64,000 nucleotides of DNA from Streptomyces luteogriseus (GTDB taxonomy: Bacteria; Actinomycetota; Actinomycetes; Streptomycetales; Streptomycetaceae), in NCBI RefSeq assembly GCF_014205055.1, contig NZ_JACHMS010000001.1, forward strand, positions 8,522,501-8,586,500, given 5' to 3'. This document shows, piece by piece, positions 1 to 8,164 of the stretch. The translations under genes were made by a program, and so were the position numbers. The notes beneath the pieces were generated by a model. That model was given only the letters and a program-made list of their open reading frames with translations. It searched no databases and had not been told where the DNA came from. Each line of letters begins with the position of its first letter. Position 1 is the first letter of the stretch.

Positions 1-17
1 CACGCGGCGACGTATCG

Positions 18-515
18 TCAGAGAACGCCGGAGTCGGCGATGGTGATCGTGGCCGACGTGCGGCCGGACCGCGAGCCGTAGCTCTCGATCTTGCGTACGA
101 GCTCCATGCTGCTCTCGTCGGCGACCTCACCGAAGACGACGTGCTTGCCGTCCAGCCAGGACGTCACGATCGTGGTGATGAAGAACTGCGAGCCGTTGGT
201 GTTCGGGCCGGCGTTGGCCATGGAGAGCTGGCCCGGCTTGGTGTGCTTGAGCGTGAAGTTCTCATCGGCGAACTTCTCGCCGTAGATGCTCTTGCCGCCC
301 GTGCCGTCGCCGCGGGTGAAGTCACCGCCCTGGAGCATGAACTCCGGGATGACGCGGTGGAAGGACGAGCCCTTGTAACCGAAGCCCTTCTCGCCGGTCG
401 CGAGCGCGCGGAAGTTCTCCGCGGTCTTGGGGGCGACGTCGTCGAAGAGGTTCATGTTGATCCGGCCGGCGGGAACGCCGTCGATGGTGATGTCGAAGAA
501 AACCTTGATAGTCAT
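18..515 (-). CDS. peptidyl-prolyl cis-trans isomerase (cyclophilin type)
   Basis: A 165-aa single-domain cyclophilin that catalyses cis-trans isomerisation of X-Pro bonds during protein folding. No signal peptide is visible, so it should be cytoplasmic. The family core is complete: the FHRVIPEFMLQGGD segment (active-site Phe, Arg and Gln) at about residues 53-66, then GTGG and SIYG, then NTNGSQFFI and the WLDGKHVVFG strand near the end. The length is normal for this family. It starts with ATG at 515 and the neighbouring gene on the same strand ends at 647, with no sign that the two are linked. Family assignment is secure; which Streptomyces cyclophilin paralogue it is cannot be told from this sequence. 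Confidence 0.95.
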   Translation of the reverse strand: MTIKVFFDITIDGVPAGRINMNLFDDVAPKTAENFRALATGEKGFGYKGSSFHRVIPEFMLQGGDFTRGDGTGGKSIYGEKFADENFTLKHTKPGQLSMANAGPNTNGSQFFITTIVTSWLDGKHVVFGEVADESSMELVRKIESYGSRSGRTSATITIADSGVL

Positions 516-646
516 GCCCCCATCCTGTCATCCGCGGTCCCCAGGAGCCGCACGAGCATCTCGAATGCCGCCCCGCCCCGCCGGAACGGCCAGGTGATGC
601 CCCAAGCGGTGCGTCGTACCCGCCCAGGCGGCACCCCGGCACGAGC

Positions 647-3600
647 TCAGACTCCGGTGTGGACGTGCGCGGCCCAGCGGGTGGGGGTCGCGGGGTAGCG
701 GTCGCGCAGATCCAGGAGGGTCTCGGTCAGGGCTTGGGCCCCGGGCAGGCCGGCCGCGCGGCGGGCATGGAAGGCCCCGGCCAGCGCCGCGGCCGCCGCG
801 TCGGTCACCCGCCAGAGGGTGCCGACGACCTGACGGTAACCGCAGAGCTGGAAGGCCGCGGTGATGTGCACGAACTCGTCCGCGAGCCGGTGGGCCGTGA
901 CGCCGGTGCTGCACGCGGACAGGTGGGCCAGGTCGGCCTCGCGCAGGCGGAGATCCGCGAGCACGGCGACGGTCAGCGGACGTTCCCGGTGATCGGCGAG
1001 GAGCAGCCGACTGCCCGACGGGTCGAGCGGGTCGGTCAGACCGTGGCAGACGAAGTGCGCGGTGCCGTGCCGGGGAAGGGCGTCGAGCACGGACTGTGCG
1101 GTGGCGGCCGTACCGGCGAGTACGGTGACGGGCCCGGCGGGGCGCAGAAGTTCGGCGACGCGCGCCGCCTCCTTCTCGGCGTGGCCGAGGGGTTCCGCGC
1201 CCGGGGTCCGCGGCAGGGCGACGACCAGCGTGCCTGCTGCCGGGGACGCGGGCGGACGCCTCCGGGCCTGCGCCAGGATGCGCAACGTGGAGGTGGTCGA
1301 GGAGACCGTCCGGTCGAGGAGCGTGGCGCGGCGCCGGCCCGCGGGCGGGGGAGAGCGGTGCAGGCCGGCCGCGTGCAGGGGCAGCGATGCGAGGAACCCC
1401 ACCGGGCACCACCACAGGCGAGGCGGGGGGCGGTCCGCCGAACCGTCGACACCGAGCCGGTCGAGTACGGGGGCCGCGACGGTCTCCCAGAGCCATTCGA
1501 GGACGTCATGGAGCTCGCTCTGGGCGTGTTCCTGGGCGCCGAAGGCGGCGAACGGGTCGTCGCCCGGCTCGTGGAGGGCGGCGAGCGTGTCCTGGAGCCG
1601 TTGCGCGCGGGTGACCGCGTCCTCGGCGATCAGATCAGGCAGCGGAACGACGGCGACCGGTGCCGTGGGTGGTGCGGCGGGGTCGAGGACGAGGGCGTCG
1701 GAGCGCCAAGCGCTGGTGTAGACCAGCACGACCGGGCCCTCTCCTGCCGCCTCCCGCAGCTCGTCGATCGTCGGCCCGTCCAGGAAGTCGGCGTTGCCCA
1801 CCGCCCGGATGCGGGCGAGCAGCTGCGTCCAGCGGACGCCGTGGCGCATCCGCTCCTCGGCCGAGCCGTCGAACGCGGTCGGCGCGGCAAGACGCAACTC
1901 ATCGAACTCTGCGGCGAGTCCGGGCTGCTCGCGGCGCAGCGTCGAGAGCGCGGAGCCGGGGGCGCCCAGGGCGTCGGCGGCGAGGACGCCCCGGGCACGT
2001 TCAAGGAGTTCGACGGCCCGTGCGGGGTGGCCGGCCGCCACGGCTGCGGCCGCGGTGGAGGAGGCCAGCCCGGCAGTCTCCCGGAGCGTGAACTGCCGGT
2101 CCCGGCGCGTGAGTTCGTGCGGGGCCAGGAGCGGAAGCAGTCCGACGGCCGTCCCGTAGGCGTCGAGCGCGGCCTCGGCGTCCCCGCGGTCCATGGCCCA
2201 GTTGCCGGCGCGCGCCGCGGCGGCGAACCGTGCGGCGGGCCGGGCCGTGGTGATCGCGGCAGCCTGCCGGAAGGCCTCCTCGGCCTCCGCGGCGGACTGC
2301 GCGACGCGCTCGGCGTCGCCCGCCGCCCGCGCCTCGCGGTTGTCGTCGGCGCGGACCACGGCGAGCGTCAGCAGGAACTCGGCACGGTCCGGATGCTGTT
2401 CGGGCACGGCGGCGGCCGCCTCGCGGGCCAGGGCGGCGGCCTGCGCGAGGGCGCCGGGCTCCGCCGTCTCCAGCTCCGTTGCGGCCCGGTGGCGGACCTG
2501 CAGACATTCGGCGAGTGCGATGCGCACCATGGGTCCGTTCGTGGCGTCGAGCGGGATCGCGGCGACGGCCTCGCGCAGCAGGGCGAGGGCGAGTTCGAGC
2601 AGGGCCGGATGCGGCTCGGGCCCTGCGCACAGGCCCAGGACGGCGTGACCCGCCTGAGCGACGAGGGACGGCTTGAGGGGATGGTCGTCGGGGCAGGTCT
2701 GCTGGGCCTGAAGGCAGCAGCTGACGCCCTCGGAGATCCGCTCGACGTACACGTCCTCGTCGCTCAGCCGGTCCGCCCCGCGCACCAGGACCTCGCCGAG
2801 GTGCGCCAGCGCCACGGCGCGGCCCACGCCGGACGGGGGAGAGGAGGCCACCACGTGCCGGGCGTAGGTCTCGGCGTCCCTGAGCGCGTCGAGGTCGCGG
2901 CGGCGCTGATACAGCTGGAAGAGCCCCTGACTCAACTCGGAGAGCCAGGTGAGCTGCTCACCGGCGGTGAGGTCGGGGTCCGGGCCGTCGGGCCCACCGT
3001 CGAGCTCGCGCAGCAGCTCGATGCCTTCGGCGAGTGCGGCGAGGTCCCCGGTCTCGTCGTAGCGCTCCATCAGGGCCCCGGCGAGCGCCCGCCGCGCGCG
3101 GCGCGACCGGGGCCCGGGCGCCTCGGCCCGTACCCGCTGCCGCGCCTCCTCGACGGGGTCGGCGGGGTCCTGCCCGACCGTGTGGGCCAGTCGCTCGGCC
3201 TCTCTCAGCAGCCCGACGGCGTCGCGGTACGAGGCGTGTCCGGGCGGTGCGAGGCGGACCGCTTCCTCGGCGGACGCCAGAGTCTCCGCGACGAGCGCCG
3301 TGCCTCCGCCCGCCCGTTCCTGCCCGACGAGGTCGAGCAGGCAGCGGGTGAGCAGCAGCCGGCGGGTGATCCGGTTCGGGTCGTTGGCGGCGGACCCCGC
3401 GACGGAGGCTCGCAGCGCGTCGGCGGACCGGCGCAGCAGCTCCAGGTCGCGGGTCTCCTTGTAGAGGTTGCGCAGGTCCTTGCCGTAGTTGTTGAGGATC
3501 GCGGCCCGCTGCGGCTCCGCGTCGGGCACGGTGCGAGCCGCCTCCGCGCCGAAGTCGACGGCGGAGCGCAGGACCGCTGGGTCGGCGGAACGGTCGTACA

Positions 3601-4492
3601 GCGCCGAGTACAGGTTCTGGACGTGGCAGAGGCGCACGGCGCGCAGGGGGTCGTGCAAGGGAGTGAGGTTCAGCGCGACGACGCTGACCTCCAGGCTCTC
3701 CTTCAGGGCCGCCTCGTCGCCGGTGCGGCGGAACGCGTCGAGGAGCAGCGAGCCGTGGTTGAACATGACCAGGGGTCGCTGTGGATCGTGTGCGGCGCAG
3801 AGCCGGGCGGCCTCCTCGCTGTAGCCGCGCGCCGCGTGCAGCACGTGGAGTTCGCCGGTGCGGGCCAGTTCGTGCTGGAGGGCGACGCCCAGCGCGGTCC
3901 GGGCGCGGACGCTGCGGGAACGCTGGTCCTCGGGCAGGATCGCGAACAACCCCGGTGTGACGGCGACCAGTTCGCTGAGCAGGACGATGGCCGTGCGGAG
4001 GGTCGCCGGGTCGCGGATCGCGCGGTAGCGCTCGACGGCGAACGCGGCGTGGTCGTAGAGCGCCTCCAGCCGAAGGTCGGAGTCGCGTGCGGTCCTGGCG
4101 AGGTCTCTCGGCAGGCGCGGCAGTCTCCGTACACCGGCCCGGATGTCGGGCGGCACCAGCGCGGGTGCGAGGGCGTCGAGCCAGGCGGACAGCTCCAGGG
4201 CCCGGTTCCGCAGGGTGCGCGCGCTGAGGGGCGGCGGCGGGGCGGCCAGGTGGAGCTGCCAGCTCGCCACGGCGACGGTCCGTGCCATGTCGGCCTCGGG
4301 CGGCGGATGGTCCCGCAGCGCCCCGTCGGTGAGCTGCAACAAGCTTGCGGTGGTGGGGTCGAGGAGCGGCGCAACGTCCCCGGTGTCCTCGAACAGGCTG
4401 ACGCGGGCGCGCAGTTCGGCGTAAAGACTCAGCTCCACAGCCACTCGACGCTCCCGTCCCACGACCGGCCACTGTCTGTCATTCTCTGCCAT
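647..4492 (-). CDS. TPR-repeat CHAT-domain protein (caspase-like protease fold)
   Basis: A 1281-aa protein. About 950 residues of alpha-helical, Ala/Leu/Arg-rich repeats with TPR/SEL-like character precede a C-terminal CHAT domain. CHAT domains belong to the caspase-haemoglobinase clan. The expected dyad is present: His in HFVCHG (about residue 1150) and Cys in LSACSTG (about residue 1194), followed by the VVGTLWRVTD strand typical of the family. The ATG at 4492 (MAENDRQW) is chosen over an upstream in-frame start at 4588 because the latter would overlap the divergent gene at 4516. That leaves 23 bp between two divergent starts. Proteins of this type act in bacterial conflict and regulated proteolysis. 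The substrate here is unknown; the divergent pair at 4516-5861 is the natural candidate partner. Confidence 0.88.
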   Translation of the reverse strand: MAENDRQWPVVGRERRVAVELSLYAELRARVSLFEDTGDVAPLLDPTTASLLQLTDGALRDHPPPEADMARTVAVASWQLHLAAPPPPLSARTLRNRALELSAWLDALAPALVPPDIRAGVRRLPRLPRDLARTARDSDLRLEALYDHAAFAVERYRAIRDPATLRTAIVLLSELVAVTPGLFAILPEDQRSRSVRARTALGVALQHELARTGELHVLHAARGYSEEAARLCAAHDPQRPLVMFNHGSLLLDAFRRTGDEAALKESLEVSVVALNLTPLHDPLRAVRLCHVQNLYSALYDRSADPAVLRSAVDFGAEAARTVPDAEPQRAAILNNYGKDLRNLYKETRDLELLRRSADALRASVAGSAANDPNRITRRLLLTRCLLDLVGQERAGGGTALVAETLASAEEAVRLAPPGHASYRDAVGLLREAERLAHTVGQDPADPVEEARQRVRAEAPGPRSRRARRALAGALMERYDETGDLAALAEGIELLRELDGGPDGPDPDLTAGEQLTWLSELSQGLFQLYQRRRDLDALRDAETYARHVVASSPPSGVGRAVALAHLGEVLVRGADRLSDEDVYVERISEGVSCCLQAQQTCPDDHPLKPSLVAQAGHAVLGLCAGPEPHPALLELALALLREAVAAIPLDATNGPMVRIALAECLQVRHRAATELETAEPGALAQAAALAREAAAAVPEQHPDRAEFLLTLAVVRADDNREARAAGDAERVAQSAAEAEEAFRQAAAITTARPAARFAAAARAGNWAMDRGDAEAALDAYGTAVGLLPLLAPHELTRRDRQFTLRETAGLASSTAAAAVAAGHPARAVELLERARGVLAADALGAPGSALSTLRREQPGLAAEFDELRLAAPTAFDGSAEERMRHGVRWTQLLARIRAVGNADFLDGPTIDELREAAGEGPVVLVYTSAWRSDALVLDPAAPPTAPVAVVPLPDLIAEDAVTRAQRLQDTLAALHEPGDDPFAAFGAQEHAQSELHDVLEWLWETVAAPVLDRLGVDGSADRPPPRLWWCPVGFLASLPLHAAGLHRSPPPAGRRRATLLDRTVSSTTSTLRILAQARRRPPASPAAGTLVVALPRTPGAEPLGHAEKEAARVAELLRPAGPVTVLAGTAATAQSVLDALPRHGTAHFVCHGLTDPLDPSGSRLLLADHRERPLTVAVLADLRLREADLAHLSACSTGVTAHRLADEFVHITAAFQLCGYRQVVGTLWRVTDAAAAALAGAFHARRAAGLPGAQALTETLLDLRDRYPATPTRWAAHVHTGV

Positions 4493-4515
4493 GACGACCT
4501 TGAACGGGAGGGCGC

Positions 4516-4911
4516 ATGCAGGACCTGGCGGATCGACTCGACCGGCTGTGCCGACTGCTCGGTGGGGGCGAACTCGCCCGCAGGGCACGGGAGTACGGTG
4601 TGGCCGAGCACTTGGAGCGGGTGCTGGACGCGGTGCGCTCCGGGACCGATCCGGAGCGGGTACGTGACGATCTCGAGGCGCTGGACGAGGGATTCGCCCG
4701 GCACGGCATCGACGGCCTGACCACCCGGACCCGGGCCTACCGACCGCTGTCGGGGACCGTCGGGCATCCGGTGCTGCGGGGCTGGGTCTGTCCGGCGGCG
4801 CAGCGCTGCTCCCGGTTCACCCAGCTGGACACCGGAGCCCCGGGCGGGGACGCCGACCCGGTGTGCGAGGCGCTGGCAACGCCGCTGGTCAGGGTGGAGA
4901 TCCCGCTGTGA
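4516..4911 (+). CDS. hypothetical protein paired with the CHAT gene
   Basis: A 131-aa protein I do not recognise. The first ~70 residues are charged and helical. The C-terminal half has two cysteines in WVCPAAQRCSRF and another in DPVCEA, which could bind metal or form disulfides. There is no signal peptide or membrane segment. GGGAGG at about 4506 gives a good ribosome site before the ATG. The start lies 23 bp from the divergent CHAT gene, and the stop overlaps the GTG start of the next gene by 4 bp, so the downstream membrane protein is probably translationally coupled. By position, it may be a substrate, sensor or regulator of the CHAT protein. That is inference only. Confidence 0.72.
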   Translation: MQDLADRLDRLCRLLGGGELARRAREYGVAEHLERVLDAVRSGTDPERVRDDLEALDEGFARHGIDGLTTRTRAYRPLSGTVGHPVLRGWVCPAAQRCSRFTQLDTGAPGGDADPVCEALATPLVRVEIPL

Positions 4912-5861
4912 ACGCCTTCCTCGGGGAACTCGGCCGGAAGCTGGCCGAGCGTTGGGTGGCGCTGCTCCTGCTGCCGGGCGTGCTGTACGTGGCCGTGGTG
5001 ACGGCCGCGTCGGTGCTCGGCCAGGGGCGGGCGCTGGACCTGCGCGGACTGAGCGCCTGGGTCGACGGCCTCGCGGCGGCGCGAGGCGCCGGTCAGGTCG
5101 GGATCGTGGTCCTCGTGGCGGCCGGCGCACTGGCTGCCGCCACGGGCGCTGGTCTCTCCGCGGCAGCGCTCGGCGAGGGCGTGGCGCTGCTGTGGGCGGC
5201 GGAAGGGCGGCGCGGCCCGGGGCGGTGGCTGGCCGAGCGGCGCCGGGAGCGGTGGCGGCGGGCGTACGCGGAGGTCGTCGCGGCGCGCCGGGCGGTGGCG
5301 CTGAGCGCCGTACCTCCGCACGGGGCTGACCCGCAGGCACGGGCGGCGCTGCGGGCGTCGCTGGACCGGTGCCGTCGGATCTGCCCGGTGCCGGCCGACC
5401 GGCCGACGTGGATCGGGGACCGGCTGCGGGCCGTTGACCTGCGGGTTCACCACGCCTACCGGGTCGACGTGGAGGCGCTGTGGCCGAGGCTGTGGCTGGC
5501 GCTGCCGGACCCGGCGCGCGCCGAACTGACGGATGCGCACGCCGCGTACCGGGCGAACGCCCGGCTGACGGGCTGGGGGCTGATGTACCTCCTGGTGGCG
5601 CTGTGGTGGTGGCCCGCCGCGGTCGTCGCCACCGTCACCCTCACCACGGCCTGGATCCGCGCGCGGGGCGCGGCGGAGGCACTCGCGGACCTGGTGGAGG
5701 GGGCCGTGGACCTGTACGGGCGCGACGTGGCGACGGCGCTCGGCGTACTGCCGGACGGCGAGGGCCTGGACCGCGCGTCGGGCGACGCGGTGAGCGCGCT
5801 GCTGCGCAAGGACGGGGCGCTGCACCCGGAGTCGACGGACACGCCCGCCGGCCCGCTGTAG
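4908..5861 (+). CDS. hypothetical membrane protein, CHAT-locus partner
   Basis: A 317-aa protein starting at GTG 4908, overlapping the previous stop codon (GTGA). Hydrophobic segments lie at about residues 14-36 (WVALLLLPGVLYVAVVTAA), 63-90 and 220-255 (LMYLLVALWWWPAAVVATV). Between the second and third is a long Arg-rich, presumably cytoplasmic, region of ~130 residues. No enzymatic motif was found. An upstream in-frame start at 4863 is rejected because it lies inside the previous gene and has no ribosome site. Together with the 131-aa protein it makes a two-gene operon facing the TPR-CHAT gene. A caspase-like protein linked to a membrane protein resembles protease-activated effector systems, but no homologue was recognised here. 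Confidence 0.78.
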   Translation: MNAFLGELGRKLAERWVALLLLPGVLYVAVVTAASVLGQGRALDLRGLSAWVDGLAAARGAGQVGIVVLVAAGALAAATGAGLSAAALGEGVALLWAAEGRRGPGRWLAERRRERWRRAYAEVVAARRAVALSAVPPHGADPQARAALRASLDRCRRICPVPADRPTWIGDRLRAVDLRVHHAYRVDVEALWPRLWLALPDPARAELTDAHAAYRANARLTGWGLMYLLVALWWWPAAVVATVTLTTAWIRARGAAEALADLVEGAVDLYGRDVATALGVLPDGEGLDRASGDAVSALLRKDGALHPESTDTPAGPL

Positions 5862-6004
5862 CAGGCTGGTGGAGTGTCGCCACACGAGAGGTCGCCACAA
5901 GACAGGGGCGCGGGCCGGTCGCCCGACCTGCCCCCGGTGATGAGTTTTCGCGCCCGCCCCCGTCACACCTACGACGGGACAGGACGAGGCGGAGGGACGA
6001 TGTG

Positions 6005-7003
6005 ATGAGTGCGGACACGCGGCTGGAGGAGCTGGGCGTGAGCGGTCCGGGTGAGGTCGACGAGCAGGCCTTCTCGGGGCTGGCGGAACGGCACCGGCGG
6101 GAGCTGCACGTGCACTGCTACCGGATGCTCGGGTCGTTCGAGGACGCCGAGGACACGGTGCAGGAGACGTTCCTGCGCGCCTGGCGGCGGCGGGAGACCT
6201 TCGAGGGGCGCTCGACGTTCCGGGCCTGGCTGTACCGGATCGCCACCAACGCCTGCCTGGACCTGCTCGCCAAGGTCCGTCCGGAGCCCGCCACCGGCGG
6301 CGAGGTGCTGTGGCTGCAGCCCTACCCGGACCGGCTGCTCGACGATCTGCCCGCGGGCGACGCGGACGAGCCGGAGACCGTCGCCGTCGCGCGGGAGACG
6401 ATCGAGCTGGCGTACCTGGTGGCGGTCCAGCACCTCGCCCCGCGCCCGCGGGCCGTGCTGATCCTGCGCGACGTGCTCGGCTGGCCGGCGAAGGACGTCG
6501 CGGAGTGCCTCGGCGACTCCGTCCACTCCGTGAACAGCGCGTTGCAGCGGGCCCGCGCCGGCATGCGGGAGCACCTGCCCGCCGAGCGGCAGGACTGGAG
6601 TGGCGGCGATCAGGACGCCAGGACGCGCGAGCTGGTACGCCGTTACACCGAAGCCAGCGTGGCCACGGACATCGACCGGCTCGCCACACTGCTGCGCGAG
6701 GACGTCCGCTGCTCGATGCCGCCCACGCCTGGCCTGCACATCGGCCGCGACACGGTGGTGAGCGACTGGATCACCAGCGGTTTCGAGGGCATGAAGGGCC
6801 TGCGCGCCGTCCCCACCGCCGTGAACCGGCAGCCCGCCCTCGCCTTCTACCTCTGGCGGAAGCAGGAGGGTGCGTACCTGCCGCTGACGATCGACGTCCT
6901 GCGTGTCACCGGCGGGCTGATCACCGAGATCATCACGTTCCACGACGACCGGTTCGAGGGGCTCGGCCTGCCGGAGCGCCTGCCGGCGGAGGGCACGGAG
7001 TAG
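6005..7003 (+). CDS. ECF sigma factor with C-terminal SnoaL-like domain
   Basis: A 332-aa RNA polymerase sigma factor. Region 2 is at about residues 25-90 (HVHCYRMLGSFEDAEDTVQE, then FRAWLYRIATNACLDLL). Region 4 is at about 140-200, with a helix-turn-helix around LGWPAKDVAECLGDSVHSV. After it comes a ~120-residue NTF2/SnoaL-like domain (from about residue 205 to the end). This architecture matches the actinobacterial sigma-70 subgroup modelled as TIGR02960, in which the tail tunes sigma activity in place of a separate anti-sigma factor. GGAGGG at 5991-5996 lies 8 nt before the ATG at 6005, so the longer open frame from 5480 is not used. No anti-sigma gene is adjacent, as expected for this group. 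The signal sensed is unknown. Confidence 0.92.
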   Translation: MSADTRLEELGVSGPGEVDEQAFSGLAERHRRELHVHCYRMLGSFEDAEDTVQETFLRAWRRRETFEGRSTFRAWLYRIATNACLDLLAKVRPEPATGGEVLWLQPYPDRLLDDLPAGDADEPETVAVARETIELAYLVAVQHLAPRPRAVLILRDVLGWPAKDVAECLGDSVHSVNSALQRARAGMREHLPAERQDWSGGDQDARTRELVRRYTEASVATDIDRLATLLREDVRCSMPPTPGLHIGRDTVVSDWITSGFEGMKGLRAVPTAVNRQPALAFYLWRKQEGAYLPLTIDVLRVTGGLITEIITFHDDRFEGLGLPERLPAEGTE

Positions 7004-7147
7004 CCCGAGGAGGAGCGGATCACCCCGGGGCGCCGAGCCCTGACGGGTGCCGGCGTCGGAGGCCGTACTCAGAGCACGCCAACCAGCACGATGACGACGG
7101 GGTGACACGGTCACCCCCATGCCCGACGCCACGGCGAGGCAACGCTT

Positions 7148-8164
7148 TCACCGTGCCACCCCCGACGTCGGGCCGAAAGTGCCGGCAAGGCTGGTCAGGA
7201 TGGAGCCGGACCAGTTGCTCTCCCCGAACACGCTGACCGGCATGGCGAGCACGCCGCACTCGCGCCGGAGCGTCTCCGCCGGTATCGCAACCGGGAAGAA
7301 GTAGTTGCCGGGACACCTCCGGCTCGCCGTGGGAATCGCCCTGAGTACGTCGTCCGGCAGCCGTTCGAACATCCGCTCGGCCCGTGCGGCCAGTTCGTCG
7401 ACCACCTGCCGGGGCACGTCGCTGTGCTCGGTCAGCAGACGGTCGGCGAGCCTCAGCTGTGCCGACGTCGGCGGATCCCCCCGGAACGCTTCGGCCAACC
7501 CGGCTTGCGCCGGACCCAGCAGGACCACGCCGAACGTGCGTGGCCACAACCACCCCTTGGTGACCGAATGCAGCAGGACCGCACGGCCGGTGTCCAGCAG
7601 TCGCCGGGTGCCGGCAGCGAACGGGGTTCCCAGATCGTAGACGCTGTCGATCAGCAGGCGGCGGTGCGGTGATTCCCGCAGCCACGACATCACCGCGGCG
7701 CACTCGGCATCGGAGAGGTAGCGCCCGAGCGGCTTGCTGGGGTTGGCGAGCAGCAGGTACTCGGGCCGGTGGTCCGCCGGAGACCTCGGCAGGGCGGGTG
7801 CCGGCAGCGTCGGGTAGGACGCGGGGGCCAGGCCCGCAGCGCGGGCCAGCTCGAGGTAGACCGGGTACACGTCGCTGGGCAGCCACAACCGCGCTTGCAC
7901 GATGCGCAGCCAGGAGAACACCACACCGAGGCCGTGCCGGACCCCTCGGCAGACCATGGCGTGGCCGGACCATTCCTCCGGCAGCTCGAAGCGCCGCAGC
8001 CAGGCACGGGCGAGATCGCACCGGTGCACCGGACTCGTGCCGGCCGGCGGTTCCGGCCGCATCGGTGCGAGCGCCCGGTACACGTTGGTCTCGGCGGCGT
8101 CCAAGAGCGACGACGGAGCACTGAGTTGGCGCTGCCGGAACTCCTGGAACTCGCCGAACCTCAT
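7148..8164 (-). CDS. PLP-dependent aminotransferase class I/II-like enzyme
   Basis: A 338-aa fold-type I PLP enzyme, related to class I/II aminotransferases and short decarboxylase relatives. The pyridine-binding Asp is in LLIDSVYDLG. The Schiff-base Lys is in LLHSVTKGWLWP. The substrate-side motif LANPSKPLGRYLSDAE corresponds to the NPxNPTG region. The start ATG overlaps the stop of the upstream radical SAM gene (ATGA at 8161-8164), so the two are almost certainly co-translated. The N-terminal third is poorly conserved, and I cannot assign a substrate. Pairing with a radical SAM enzyme suggests a small specialised pathway, with one enzyme forming a carbon skeleton and the other installing or removing an amine. 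That is inference from context. Confidence 0.82.
   Translation of the reverse strand: MRFGEFQEFRQRQLSAPSSLLDAAETNVYRALAPMRPEPPAGTSPVHRCDLARAWLRRFELPEEWSGHAMVCRGVRHGLGVVFSWLRIVQARLWLPSDVYPVYLELARAAGLAPASYPTLPAPALPRSPADHRPEYLLLANPSKPLGRYLSDAECAAVMSWLRESPHRRLLIDSVYDLGTPFAAGTRRLLDTGRAVLLHSVTKGWLWPRTFGVVLLGPAQAGLAEAFRGDPPTSAQLRLADRLLTEHSDVPRQVVDELAARAERMFERLPDDVLRAIPTASRRCPGNYFFPVAIPAETLRRECGVLAMPVSVFGESNWSGSILTSLAGTFGPTSGVAR

Noticed and set aside
659..4720. A 1353-codon open frame on the plus strand opposite the CHAT gene
   Set aside because: It is the antisense shadow typical of very GC-rich coding DNA. Its translation is Gly/Arg-rich with no motifs, while the minus strand encodes a clear CHAT domain.
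5480..7003. A 507-aa sigma factor starting inside the membrane protein gene
   Set aside because: A good ribosome site at 5991-5996 and the family's length both point to ATG 6005.
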